Positions 25,895 to 34,727 of a stretch of DNA of 64,000 nt are shown in pieces. The stretch comes from GCA-2720975 sp964467985 (GTDB lineage Bacteria > Planctomycetota > UBA1135 > GCA-002686595): assembly GCA_964467985.1 (NCBI GenBank), contig CAYXTP010000008.1, forward strand, positions 1 through 64,000, read 5' to 3'. The first letter of the stretch is position 1. The number at the start of each line of letters is the position of its first letter. The position numbers and the translations under genes are program-made. The notes under the pieces are model-generated. The model was not told where the DNA came from, ran no database searches, and was given only the letters and a program-made list of their open reading frames with translations.

Positions 25895-26895
25895 GGGTGC
25901 CTTGGTTGCTTGGGCGTTGCGGCAGCGGCGTTGGTGCCCGCGCTGGGTCCGTAGCTGCGGGTCGTGAACTGGGGTTGGGCGAGATCTTTCAGCCAAGTGC
26001 GAGCTGCGGCGGCCGAGCCAGGCGGGCTGACCGCGAACAGAAACAGGTGCGTGCGCAAGCCGCGGGACATGGCCAGCTGCATTGTGCCTTGGGACTTGTG
26101 CTCTGCGATGACCCAATTAACCAGGACGCGGTAGTCCAGTCGGCCGCGGTGTCCAAAGGGCTGGGTGCGATCAAAGACCAGCGTCGGAGCCTGGTCCATC
26201 AAGGATGTTTCGGGGTAGCCGGGCAGCATTGGGGGCGGCCCGGGCACGGCCTCCTCCGTTTCCACAAGAGCGCACAGAATCGCGGGGCGCTGTTCGGCGG
26301 GTAGCTGGGCTGCCGCGCGCAGGGCGAGGATGGTGGCCGCCTGGTGGTGGCCATGGGTCGCGGAGGTGGGCGCAAGGGTCAACACAAAATCGTATTGACC
26401 TTGGCGCATACGCTCAACGAGGGCGCCTTCGACGTGTTCGAGGTCCCAGACTCCAGCGTCGGGGGCCAAGACCTCCGCGGGATCCGTGCTGTAGCGATGG
26501 TCTTGTTGTTCTAAGAAATAGGCCGACCGGATCTGCATCAGGCCGCAGCCGCGCAAGAATTCGTCGCGCCGGATGGCGGGCAAGAGCGTTCGGCCGACGG
26601 ATTCCTTTGTCAGCTCTGCACCGTACAGGTCCTCGGCCAGGGTGGAGTACTTGAAGCCCCCTTCGCCATTGGTAATCAACAGCAAGTCACAGGCACCTCC
26701 CAAGTGGGTGGTCGTCTTGTAGAAGATGGCGGCGGCGCTGGTTTCGTCATCGGGGTGCGCGTAGATGCCCAGGACGCGCGGGCCGGAGACGGGTTCGACG
26801 CGCTCGTGAACAACCCAAGCCTGGCCGGGCTGGGGAGTGGCCGCGCATCCCCAAAGGCCAAGCACCAGGCAGGTCGTGATTGTACGTGCGGTCAT
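25891..26895 (-). CDS. LmbE/PIG-L family deacetylase, lipoprotein
   Basis: A 334-residue zinc N-deacetylase. The signal peptide ends in LGLWGC, a lipobox-like site. GIYAHPDDETSAAA carries the AHPDDE zinc and catalytic motif, and SATHGHHQAATILAL supplies the H-x-x-H metal ligand. Family members remove acetyl groups from N-acetylglucosamine-type residues. It overlaps the Mog-like gene upstream (ATGA) and the acyltransferase downstream (GTGA), so all three are read as one operon. Confidence 0.88.
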   Translation of the reverse strand: MTARTITTCLVLGLWGCAATPQPGQAWVVHERVEPVSGPRVLGIYAHPDDETSAAAIFYKTTTHLGGACDLLLITNGEGGFKYSTLAEDLYGAELTKESVGRTLLPAIRRDEFLRGCGLMQIRSAYFLEQQDHRYSTDPAEVLAPDAGVWDLEHVEGALVERMRQGQYDFVLTLAPTSATHGHHQAATILALRAAAQLPAEQRPAILCALVETEEAVPGPPPMLPGYPETSLMDQAPTLVFDRTQPFGHRGRLDYRVLVNWVIAEHKSQGTMQLAMSRGLRTHLFLFAVSPPGSAAAARTWLKDLAQPQFTTRSYGPSAGTNAAAATPKQPRHP

Positions 26896-27428
26896 TTTTT
26901 CTTCGGACGAAAAGCCACCAAGCGCGACTCATCCGTGGTCAAGAAGGGGCCTCCGATGAGGTCCACGCAGTAGGGAATGGCGGGAAAGACCGCGTCCAGG
27001 CACTCGGCGATGGCCTTGGGCTGACCCGGCAAGTTCAAGATCAACGAGCTGCCACGGATACCCGCAGTCTGGCGCGACAGGATGGCGGTGGGCACGGCCA
27101 GCAGGGACACCTGCCGCATCAGTTCACCAAATCCAGGCATCATCTTCTGGCAGACATCGAGCGTGGCCTCTGGGGTCACGTCCCGTACTGCAGGCCCTGT
27201 CCCCCCGGTGGTCACGATGAGGCAGCAGCCTTCTTCGTCCGCCAACTGTTCCAGCGTCCGTGCGATGCCTTCACGCTCGTCGGGGATTACCCGAGCGACG
27301 GTCTCGAAGGCACAGCTCAAGACCTCATCCAAGTAAGAGCAGATCGCGGGGCCACCACGGTCGGTGTACTCGCCGCTGCTGGCGCGGTCCGACACGGTGA
27401 CGACACCGATGCGAGGGGAGGGGCTCAT
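26892..27428 (-). CDS. Molybdopterin adenylyltransferase-like protein (Mog/MoaB family)
   Basis: A 178-residue protein. RIGVVTVSDRASSGEYTDRG, LIVTTGGTGPAVRDVTPEAT and SLILNLPGQPKAIAECL are the hallmarks of MogA/MoaB, which adenylylate molybdopterin before metal insertion. The ATG at 27428 starts at the family N terminus. The basic tail FRPKKK is short. It is first in an operon with a deacetylase and an acyltransferase, a pairing with no obvious link to molybdenum cofactor synthesis. Confidence 0.9.
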   Translation of the reverse strand: MSPSPRIGVVTVSDRASSGEYTDRGGPAICSYLDEVLSCAFETVARVIPDEREGIARTLEQLADEEGCCLIVTTGGTGPAVRDVTPEATLDVCQKMMPGFGELMRQVSLLAVPTAILSRQTAGIRGSSLILNLPGQPKAIAECLDAVFPAIPYCVDLIGGPFLTTDESRLVAFRPKKK

Positions 27429-27551
27429 GGGGGGATTTTGGCTCGGACAGGGGGGCCGTCGCAATGCTCAGAGGCTTGCCCGGGGGAAGATCCGGCCACC
27501 ACGGGGACACCAGGTCAAAAGAAATTCTGGAGACGGGGGCCCGATTCGGCC

Positions 27552-27581
27552 CCGTAGGGGCCGCAGGTCCAGCCCCTACGG
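27552..27581. repeat. Inverted repeat upstream of topA
   Basis: CCGTAGGGGC and GCCCCTACGG are perfect 10-bp arms around a 10-nt loop. No T tract follows on either strand. It lies 87 nt before topA and could be an operator or a 5'-leader hairpin. Confidence 0.5.
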
Positions 27582-27668
27582 CCAATGGGCTTGGCGGGTG
27601 GCAGGCGGGCAGAGCCCGTGCTAGAACCCTGCCCCTTGAGCCCATCGTCGAGCCCAAAGTACCGAGCC

Positions 27669-30404
27669 ATGTCCAAGACCCTCGTCATTGTCGAATCACC
27701 CACCAAGGCCAAGACCCTGCGCAAGTACCTGGGATCGGACTTCCTGGTGGAGTCCAGCGTGGGTCATATCCGCGATCTGCCGGGCCGTGCGGCTGAAGTT
27801 CCGGCCAAGTACAAAAAAGAGGAATGGTCGAGCCTGGCTGTGAATATCGAGCAGGACTTCGAGCCCCTGTATGTGATCAAGCCCGATGCCAAGGCGCGCA
27901 TCAAGGAGCTCAAAGCCAAGCTCAAGACGGTGGACACCCTCCTGCTGGCGACAGATGAAGACCGCGAGGGAGAGGCGATCGCCTGGCACTTGATGGAGGT
28001 GCTCAAGCCCGAGTGCCCGGTGCGGCGCATGGTGTTCCACGAGATCACCAAGGGCGCAATCCTGGAAGCCCTGGAGGACACGCGCGACATCAATACCCAC
28101 ATGGTGCAGGCCCAGGAGACGCGCCGCATCATCGACCGGCTCTACGGCTATGGCGTCTCGCCCGTCCTTTGGCGCAAAATCAAGCCGAAGCTCTCGGCTG
28201 GTCGCGTGCAGTCTGTTGCCGTTGGGCTGCTGGTAGAACGCGAGAAGGCGCGCATGCGCTTTCACGAGGCTCAGTACTGGGATCTGGTGGCTACCTTCAA
28301 GACGCCCGCGGATGAGGTTTTTGACGCCAACCTGGTGAGCCTCGGCGGTCAGCGCATCGCGGCGGGCAAGGATTTCGACGCGGACACGGGCAAGCTCAAA
28401 CGAGACGACGTCACTCTTCTCGATGGGGCCGCAGCCGCAGGTCTCGTGAAGTCCCTGGAGGGAGCCAGCTTTCAGATTCTCTCTGCGGAAGAGAAGCCCT
28501 TCACGAAGAAGCCCTCGCCTCCCTTCCACACGTCGACCCTGCAGCAGGAGGGTAACCGCAAGCTGCGCTTTGACGCCAAGCGCACCATGCGCGCGGCCCA
28601 GCGCCTCTACGAAAACGGATACATCACCTACATGCGGACCGATTCGGTCGTCCTGAGTCAGGTGGCCATGGATATGACGCGCGAGGAAATCTCGGCCCAC
28701 TACGGGGACGAGTATGTTCCCGAGAAGCCGCGTACCTACAAGAGCAAGGTCAGCAACGCCCAAGAGGCTCACGAGGCGATCCGTCCCGCAGGGGACCGCA
28801 TCGCTCCGATCGAGGAGATCCGCAAGCAGCTGGGGCAAGACGAAGCCAAGGTCTACGAGTTGATCTGGAAGCGTACGATGGCGTCGCAGATGATGGACGC
28901 CCGCGGCCGGCGCATGTCGCTACGAGTGGGCAATGTGGGCGACAGCGAGGCGCATCAGGCCGTCTTCCAGGCGGGTGGCAATGTGATCGACTTTCCCGGC
29001 TTCTTGCGCGCCTACGTGGAGGGTGCCGACGATCCGGGTCAGGCCCTCGCCGAGCAGGAGAAGATCCTGCCCGCCGTGTCCCAAGGAGACAGCGTGGACC
29101 CCACGGACCTGGCGGCGGAGGAACACAAGACCTCGCCCCCCGCGCGCTTGACGGAAGCCACCTTGGTCAAGGCCCTCGAAGAGTCTGGCATCGGTCGGCC
29201 GAGCACCTACGCCTCGATCATCGATACGATTCAGCGGCGGGACTACACCTTCAAGAAGGGCTCGGCACTGGTGCCCACGTTCACGGCCTTCGCGGTTTTC
29301 AAGTTGCTCGACGAGCATCTGACGCACCTCGTCGATTTGAGCTTTACGGTTGGCATGGAGAGTCGGTTGGACGCCATCGCCAAGGGCGAAGAGGACCGCA
29401 CGGCTTACCTCAAGGAGTTCTACTTCGGGACCCCGGAGACGGGGCTCAAGCCCCTGCTCGATGCGGGCACGGCTGAGATCGATCCACGCCAAGTGTGCAG
29501 CTTGCCCATCGGCACCGACGATGAGAAGCGCGAGATCGTTCTGCGCGTGGGGCGCTATGGCCCCTTCTTGCAACGCGAGGAGACCACCGCCACGGTGCCC
29601 GACCAGACCTGTCCCGATGAGATCGACGTTGAGGCCGCCACGCGCTTGTTGGCCGCCAGCGAGAAGGGCAAGGAGCCGCTCGGTCAACACCCCGAGAGCG
29701 GCGAACCGATCTTCTTGAAATCCGGACGCTACGGGCCCTATGTGCAACTGGGTCTGCCCGACGACGAAGCGGGAACCAAGGCCAAGATGGCGTCGCTCCT
29801 GAAGGGCATGGAGCCCGAGAACGTGGACCTGGACACGGCGCTGCTGTTGTTGGCCTTGCCACGCAAGGTGGGGGAAGACACGCACAAGGTTGAGATCCTG
29901 GCCTTCAACGGTCGCTACGGGCCCTACATCAAACGCGGCGAAGACACCCGCAGCCTGACCCCCGACGACGATCTCTTGAGCCTGTCCCTTGAGCGCGCAT
30001 TGGAGTTGCTCGCCCAAGAGCCGACGCGCCGCAACTACCGCACAAAACCCAAGGAGATCAAGTCCTTCAAGGATGTCCCCGCGCTAGATGGTGGCACGAT
30101 CTTGCTGCTGGAAGGCCGCTGGGGACCCTACGTCACTGACGGGGAAGTCAACGCATCCTTGCCCAAGGGTTCGAAACCCGAGGACCTGGAGGAAGGCGAT
30201 GCGCTGAACCTCCTGGAGCGCCAGCGCGAGCGCAAGGGCGGTCGACGCAAGGCCAAGAAGAAGGCGGCCAAGAAGACCGCCAGCAAGAAGAAGGCCGCCA
30301 AGAAGCCGGCAGCCAAGAAGAAGGCGAGCAAGAAAAAGGCCACGAAGAAGCCCGCCTCCAAGAAGAAGGCGGGCCGTAAACCGAGTCAGAAAAAGAGCGA
30401 CTGA
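27669..30404 (+). CDS. topA: DNA topoisomerase I
   Basis: A 911-residue type IA topoisomerase that relaxes negative supercoils. The Toprim domain is at the N terminus (LVIVESPTKAKTLRKYLG; LLATDEDREGEAIAWH). The active-site Tyr lies in GYITYMRTDSVVLS. SGIGRPSTYASIIDTIQRR follows. Instead of CxxC zinc ribbons, the C-terminal part has repeated RYGPFLQ, RYGPYVQLG, RYGPYIKRG and RWGPYVTDG modules. It ends in a Lys/Ala tail (about 55 residues of AKKK-type repeats). The ATG at 27669 matches the family start. Confidence 0.97.
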   Translation: MSKTLVIVESPTKAKTLRKYLGSDFLVESSVGHIRDLPGRAAEVPAKYKKEEWSSLAVNIEQDFEPLYVIKPDAKARIKELKAKLKTVDTLLLATDEDREGEAIAWHLMEVLKPECPVRRMVFHEITKGAILEALEDTRDINTHMVQAQETRRIIDRLYGYGVSPVLWRKIKPKLSAGRVQSVAVGLLVEREKARMRFHEAQYWDLVATFKTPADEVFDANLVSLGGQRIAAGKDFDADTGKLKRDDVTLLDGAAAAGLVKSLEGASFQILSAEEKPFTKKPSPPFHTSTLQQEGNRKLRFDAKRTMRAAQRLYENGYITYMRTDSVVLSQVAMDMTREEISAHYGDEYVPEKPRTYKSKVSNAQEAHEAIRPAGDRIAPIEEIRKQLGQDEAKVYELIWKRTMASQMMDARGRRMSLRVGNVGDSEAHQAVFQAGGNVIDFPGFLRAYVEGADDPGQALAEQEKILPAVSQGDSVDPTDLAAEEHKTSPPARLTEATLVKALEESGIGRPSTYASIIDTIQRRDYTFKKGSALVPTFTAFAVFKLLDEHLTHLVDLSFTVGMESRLDAIAKGEEDRTAYLKEFYFGTPETGLKPLLDAGTAEIDPRQVCSLPIGTDDEKREIVLRVGRYGPFLQREETTATVPDQTCPDEIDVEAATRLLAASEKGKEPLGQHPESGEPIFLKSGRYGPYVQLGLPDDEAGTKAKMASLLKGMEPENVDLDTALLLLALPRKVGEDTHKVEILAFNGRYGPYIKRGEDTRSLTPDDDLLSLSLERALELLAQEPTRRNYRTKPKEIKSFKDVPALDGGTILLLEGRWGPYVTDGEVNASLPKGSKPEDLEEGDALNLLERQRERKGGRRKAKKKAAKKTASKKKAAKKPAAKKKASKKKATKKPASKKKAGRKPSQKKSD

Positions 30405-30422
30405 GCCGCGCCGTTCAGCTTC

Positions 30423-31547
30423 TCAGCCGTTCATTTCTTCGAGCAGGGAATCGACGGCCTTGTCCATGGCCTCGCCACGCACGTTCTTGAAGCGGATCTT
30501 GCCTTCGTGGTCGAGCACGTAGATCGTCGGCCAGCCGTGCACGTTCCAGCGCGTGGAGATGGGACCGCTCGTTCCTTCGGGACCATTCCAGAAGGAGCGC
30601 CAGGTGATTTGCTCTTCCACGAGCACGGGACGCAAGGCTTCCAAGTCTCTGTCGCTGTTCACGCCGATCAGGGCGAAGGGCTGGTCAGACAATCGTTTCA
30701 CGAGCGACCGCTCGTGGGGGAACATGGCCCGGCAGGGGCCTCACCAATTGCCCCAGAAATCGATCACCACGACCTTGCCGCGGTAGTCAGTGAGCTTGAA
30801 CTCAACTCCGTCCAGGTCGGCGGCCGCAATGTCCGGTGCGACCATTCCGATCTGCAGGTTTTCAGCCACAAAGACCTCGCCTTCGGCAGCACTGCGCAAG
30901 GTACTGCGGCCGTAGCTCACATCACCGTGCTTCTCGCAGACCATTTTCATGACGCGCAGGAAGCGCTTGTTCAGTCCGTCCTTCTCCTTCTTGTCCGTGG
31001 CGGCCTCGGACAGACCCTTGTATTGCATGCCGAGGGCGAACGATGCCTTGCCCTGCACGCTGGCGTGGGGGCTGGATTCGGCCAAGTTGCCCAGGGCCTT
31101 GGCGATGTCGCGGTTGAAGGGCCCGCGGGTGGTACGCAGGACCACGTCCCCCAACTCTTCCTTGTCCGTGAACTGCTCGATCATCATCAGCATGGCGGCG
31201 GGGCCACTCGCGGAGTTCCCTGCTCGGCCTACGATCCAATTGAAGCCTTCCCAAGCCACGTCAGAGCCGGGGTGCTCCTTGACGAGAGCCAGGATCTTCT
31301 CCGCATAGATTCCAGGATCGGGCATGAGCTCTGCACGTGCCGCGTTGCGACCCGCGTCATCACTCGCTGCGCGGTAGGCGCTGACAAACTCGTTGTAGGC
31401 CTCCTGGTAGCTATCGACGATGTCCTCAAGAATGTCCGCAGGCTCGTCGGAGACCGCGGTTGTAACAATGGCGATGCGCGGGGCCGGCGCGGAATCAGGG
31501 GGGGCTGCCAGGGGGCAAGCCAACAGGAGTGCAGTGCAAGAGAGCAT
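30423..31547 (-). CDS. TlpA/thioredoxin-like selenoprotein, UGPC active site (TGA read as selenocysteine)
   Basis: A predicted 374-residue protein read through an in-frame TGA at 30743-30741 (codon 269). A signal-like N terminus (MLSCTALLLACPLAA) precedes an alpha-helical domain of about 220 residues. A redoxin domain follows: APDIAAADLDGVEFKLTDYR, VVVIDFWGNW, then TGA, then GPCRAMFPHERS, and the cis-Pro segment HGWPTIYVLDHEG. The TGA falls exactly on the nucleophilic Cys of WCGPC; Cys272 would be its partner. The ~105 codons after it are intact and family-like. A SECIS-like hairpin follows the TGA. A nonsense mutation of a Cys codon is the main alternative. The ATG start is tentative. sel genes are not in this window. 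Confidence 0.82.
30699..30716 (-). promoter_or_regulatory. Putative bacterial SECIS element inside the selenoprotein gene
   Basis: On the minus strand CACGAGC-GGTC-GCTCGTG is a perfect 7-bp hairpin with a GGUC loop. The loop begins 32 nt after the TGA. Bacterial SECIS loops usually have G in the first two positions and lie about 16-37 nt from the UGA; the E. coli fdhF loop also contains GGUC. The hairpin codes for HERSLV in the same frame. SelB binding is inferred, not shown. Confidence 0.7.
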
Positions 31548-31906
31548 GGCAAATAGGGGCAGAGGTAGGGGACGGCCAGAGACCCGGTCAGTCTCCGCTC
31601 CTCGTACAAGGCTGTCCAGCCTGAAATAGCCACTCCGGGCTAGGGAAACGGGACTTGAACACCGCAGCCCCTGGGCGCGGATGGGCTGAGGTATGGGTTG
31701 AGTAGGTTGCCGGGCGAACGGCGCTCCAGACCCTTGGCGTTCCCTGCCCTGGTTGCAGACTCCGATCGGCCCCACAGCTGCCGGCCAACCACCGCCCCCG
31801 CCCACCCGGGATGACGACGCGCTTCCCAAAGGGTTGCAGGGCAAGAGCAGACACCCTGCCAGGCACTCTCAAGCCGGGCCGGTTCGCCGGTCAGCCCCGG
31901 CCTGCT
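31548..31906. other. Intergenic region between selenoprotein and sulfatase genes
   Basis: About 360 nt. It should hold the promoter of the selenoprotein gene, but no clear -35/-10 pair was found on the minus strand. A hairpin at 31873-31901 (GCCGGG/CCCGGC outside, CCGG/CCGG inside, with a 5-nt bulge) lies 6 nt past the sulfatase stop and could end its transcript, though no T run follows. No gene is seen. Confidence 0.45.
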
Positions 31907-33517
31907 TCAGCGCGCTCCCGCAGCTTTCGGATAGATGCGGTCGACCGTTCCCTCAGGGTCGGTCTCGCCATACTGCTCCTGCAGCTTGAGCAGTTCCTTT
32001 TCAAGGCTCGCGCGCACTTGCGCGTAGGAAGGATCTGCGGCGCGGTTGGTCAGCTCGTGGGGGTCGCGTTCCAGATCAAACAGCTCCCACTCTCCGAGTT
32101 GATAGAAGTGCATCAACTTGTAGCGCTCGGTGCGCACGCCATAGTGACGGTTGACCATGTGCACCGCAGGGTACTCGTAGTAGTGGTAGTAGATCGACTT
32201 GCGCCAATCGGCCGGTTGATCCCCTTTAAGGAGAGGCTTGAGGCTCACGCCGTGCATGGCGCTTGGCGTCTCGACCCCCGCGAGATCCAAGAAGGTCGGC
32301 CCGAAGTCGATGTTCTGGGTGAGTGCCGCGCACTCTGAGCCGGGCGGTGTGTGTCCGGGCCAGCGAACGATGAAAGGCATGCGCAGGCTCTCTTCGTACA
32401 TCCAGCGCTTGTCGTACCAGCCGTGGTCTCCCAGGTAGAAACCCTGGTCAGAGGAGTAGATCACGACTGTGTTTTCGGCCAGTCCCGACTCGTCCAGATA
32501 GTCCAACACGCGGCCCAACTGGTGGTCCACGCCTTCGACGCAGGCGAGGTAGTCCTGCATGTAGCGCTGGTACTTCCAGTGCAAGAGGTCGTCGCCCTCT
32601 GGAGCGAGCTCTTCAAACTCGGCGCGTTTGGGGTCGTAGATTTCCTTCCAGGCCGCCAGTTGTTCCTCTGTCAAGCCCCCGGGGTCTTCGAGCTTGAGGT
32701 CGTACTCCAGACTCATATGGTCGCGCAGGGTCATCTCCTGCATGCCCGCGGCCCGGCGGCCCTCGTAGTCGTCGAAGAGCGTGCTGGGTTCTGGGAACTG
32801 GACGTCATCGTACATTCCCAGTTCACGCGGCCCGGGTTGCCAGCGCCGGTGCGGTGCCTTGTGTTGCAACATCAGCATGAAGGGCTTGTCTGGGTCGCGT
32901 TCGTTGCGCAGCCAGTCCAATCCCAGGTCCGTCAGGATCTCGGTCGTGTAGCCTTCGATCTGTTCGGTGCCTTCTGCCCGGCGGATGGGCGGGTTGTAGT
33001 ACGGCCCTTGACCCTTGAGCACTTCCCAGTGATCAAAGCCCGTCGGTGCGCTCTTGAGGTGCCATTTGCCCACGAGCGCCGTTTGGTAGCCCGCGCTGCG
33101 CAACAGTTTTGGAAAGGTCACCTGCGAGCCATCGAAAACCGAGGCGTTGTCGATGTGTCCGTTTGCGTGGCTGTGCTTGCCCGTGAGGATGGTCGCCCGG
33201 CTGGGAGCGCAAAGCGAGTTGCCGCAGAAGGTGCGCGTAAAGAGCATGCCCTCTTTGGCCAGCCTGTCGATGTTAGGCGTCTGGTTCAGAACCGAACCGT
33301 AGGCTGATATGGCGTGCGGAGCGTGGTCGTCGGTGAACACAAACACAATGTTCGGACGATCGAGGGCGGGCGCGTCCGGGGCTGGCTCCAATTGTGGCTC
33401 GCCCGGCGCCGGCAGGGGCTCTTCGACAGGCAGTTGGCTGCAAGCCAACAAGGCTCCCAGGATCAAGGCCGACGATCGGATCCTTGCGGCCGGGCCAGGC
33501 TTCAATAGGCCCTGCAC
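31907..33517 (-). CDS. Lipoprotein sulfatase
   Basis: A 536-residue formylglycine sulfatase. The GTG start overlaps the stop of the isomerase-like gene by one base and yields a lipoprotein signal (SSALILGALLAC, Cys26). FTDD (63-64) and the formylglycine site C103-A-P-S-R with ATILTGKHSHANG are intact, as is DQGFYLGDHGWYDKRWMYE. The family resembles heparan-type and other glycan sulfatases of Planctomycetota that feed on sulfated algal polysaccharides; the exact substrate is unknown. It is cotranscribed with the isomerase-like protein. Confidence 0.92.
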   Translation of the reverse strand: MQGLLKPGPAARIRSSALILGALLACSQLPVEEPLPAPGEPQLEPAPDAPALDRPNIVFVFTDDHAPHAISAYGSVLNQTPNIDRLAKEGMLFTRTFCGNSLCAPSRATILTGKHSHANGHIDNASVFDGSQVTFPKLLRSAGYQTALVGKWHLKSAPTGFDHWEVLKGQGPYYNPPIRRAEGTEQIEGYTTEILTDLGLDWLRNERDPDKPFMLMLQHKAPHRRWQPGPRELGMYDDVQFPEPSTLFDDYEGRRAAGMQEMTLRDHMSLEYDLKLEDPGGLTEEQLAAWKEIYDPKRAEFEELAPEGDDLLHWKYQRYMQDYLACVEGVDHQLGRVLDYLDESGLAENTVVIYSSDQGFYLGDHGWYDKRWMYEESLRMPFIVRWPGHTPPGSECAALTQNIDFGPTFLDLAGVETPSAMHGVSLKPLLKGDQPADWRKSIYYHYYEYPAVHMVNRHYGVRTERYKLMHFYQLGEWELFDLERDPHELTNRAADPSYAQVRASLEKELLKLQEQYGETDPEGTVDRIYPKAAGAR

Positions 33518-34443
33518 TAGTAGCTGTCCACTTCGCGGTAGGCTTCGATCAGCGCACGCTCGCCTTCCTTGCCAGGCTTGGAATTCCCGTGTTCCATGCC
33601 ACAGATTCCGTCCCATCCGCGTTCGTGCAGGTGCTTGAAGATGTTCTTGTAGTTGACGCCTCCAGTCGTGGGTTCCTTGCGACCCGGGTTGTCCCCGATC
33701 TGGAAGTAACCGATCTCGTCCCAGCACAGATCGATGTTGGGAATCAGGTTGCCCTCGGAGATGGACTGGTGATAGATGTCAAAGAGGATCTTGACTGCGG
33801 GAGAGTCCACGGCCTTGGCCAGCATGTAGGCGTGGTCACTGCGCTCCAAATACATGCCTGCGTGGTCGCGGAAGTTCAAGGGCTCCATGACCATCACGAG
33901 ATCGTGGGGCTCGAATATTTCTGCACCACGGCGCAGCATCTCGATGGCGCGAGCGTCTTGGAATCCCTGGCGCAGGCCGGGATGACGGTCACCGAGTACG
34001 ACCGTCATCCACTTCGCGTTGACGCGTTTGGCGGTCTCGACGGCTTTCTCCAGATCCTGTTTGAAATTATCCTCGAATTCCTTCTTGGCCGAGACGAAAG
34101 AACGCTTGCCAAAGGCCGTGCCAAAATTGCAGACAAAGACACCCATGCGCAGGCCCAAGCGGTCCATGGCTTTGGCGATGCGTTCTTGATCTTCGACGGA
34201 CTTGCGCATCATCCCGTTGTCTTCGAATGCCGTGAACCCCTCCGCCGCCATGAACTCTAGCTGGTCCACGAAGTCCCCCCCGGCGTGCTGGCCGAACATC
34301 CCCAAGTGGGGTGCATACGCCAGACGGAAGGGGGCTGTCGGAGTCTGGGTCTTTTGGGTTCGCGGGCTCGCGGTGCCGAGAGGGGAGAGGGAAGCGCCCG
34401 CGCCCAAGAGGGCTGCGCCGTGCAGGAGTTCGCGTCGTTGCAT
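33517..34443 (-). CDS. Tat-exported hydroxypyruvate-isomerase-like TIM-barrel protein
   Basis: A 308-residue protein. MQRRELLHGAALLGAGASLS is a twin-arginine signal. The barrel has the Hyi-like blocks FRLAYAPHLGMF, GFTAFEDNGMM, VVLGDRHPG, MEPLNF, ILFDIYHQSISEGN, IGYFQIGDNPGRKEP and GICGMEHG, carrying the metal-binding Glu, Asp, His and Glu of AP-endonuclease-2-type barrels. It probably isomerises a sugar acid or ketose, but an exported form is odd. It is followed directly by the sulfatase gene. Confidence 0.85.
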   Translation of the reverse strand: MQRRELLHGAALLGAGASLSPLGTASPRTQKTQTPTAPFRLAYAPHLGMFGQHAGGDFVDQLEFMAAEGFTAFEDNGMMRKSVEDQERIAKAMDRLGLRMGVFVCNFGTAFGKRSFVSAKKEFEDNFKQDLEKAVETAKRVNAKWMTVVLGDRHPGLRQGFQDARAIEMLRRGAEIFEPHDLVMVMEPLNFRDHAGMYLERSDHAYMLAKAVDSPAVKILFDIYHQSISEGNLIPNIDLCWDEIGYFQIGDNPGRKEPTTGGVNYKNIFKHLHERGWDGICGMEHGNSKPGKEGERALIEAYREVDSY

Positions 34444-34688
34444 GGGGAATTAGGGGGTGGGGGGAACTGGGTGAGGCAGCATAACGCCCGCCTTCCGCGC
34501 TCAGTGCTCTTTCTCTCAGGACCCCTGCACGGTGGCTCGCGTGCGCCTGGCGCACCTCGAGTGTGCGATTCTGCACATGACCTCGGGTCGACCCGCCCTG
34601 GGTGGCTCCAGGAGGTTATTCGGACCCGCCGCAGACGGCACAGAGTTTGAACATGCAAGCTTCCCGCGCGTTCCCCCTGGCCAGTCCG

Positions 34689-34717
34689 TTGAGGCTCGCT
34701 CCCGGGGCGGGTACCCT
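34689..34717 (+). promoter_or_regulatory. Promoter of the ABC/Gld-like operon
   Basis: TTGAGG, a 17-nt spacer and TACCCT. The -10 box ends 10 nt before the ATG, so the mRNA leader would be only about 3 nt. Confidence 0.55.
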
Positions 34718-34727
34718 CCTGCGCCCC

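Noticed and set aside
27660..27680. TTGAGC and TACCGA just before topA as a promoter.
   Set aside because: The -10 box would end only 3 nt before the ATG, so transcription would start inside the coding region.
30240..30400. Dense AAG/GCC repeat considered as a CRISPR-like or tandem DNA repeat.
   Set aside because: It is the Lys/Ala codon run of the topA tail, with no regular repeat-spacer pattern.
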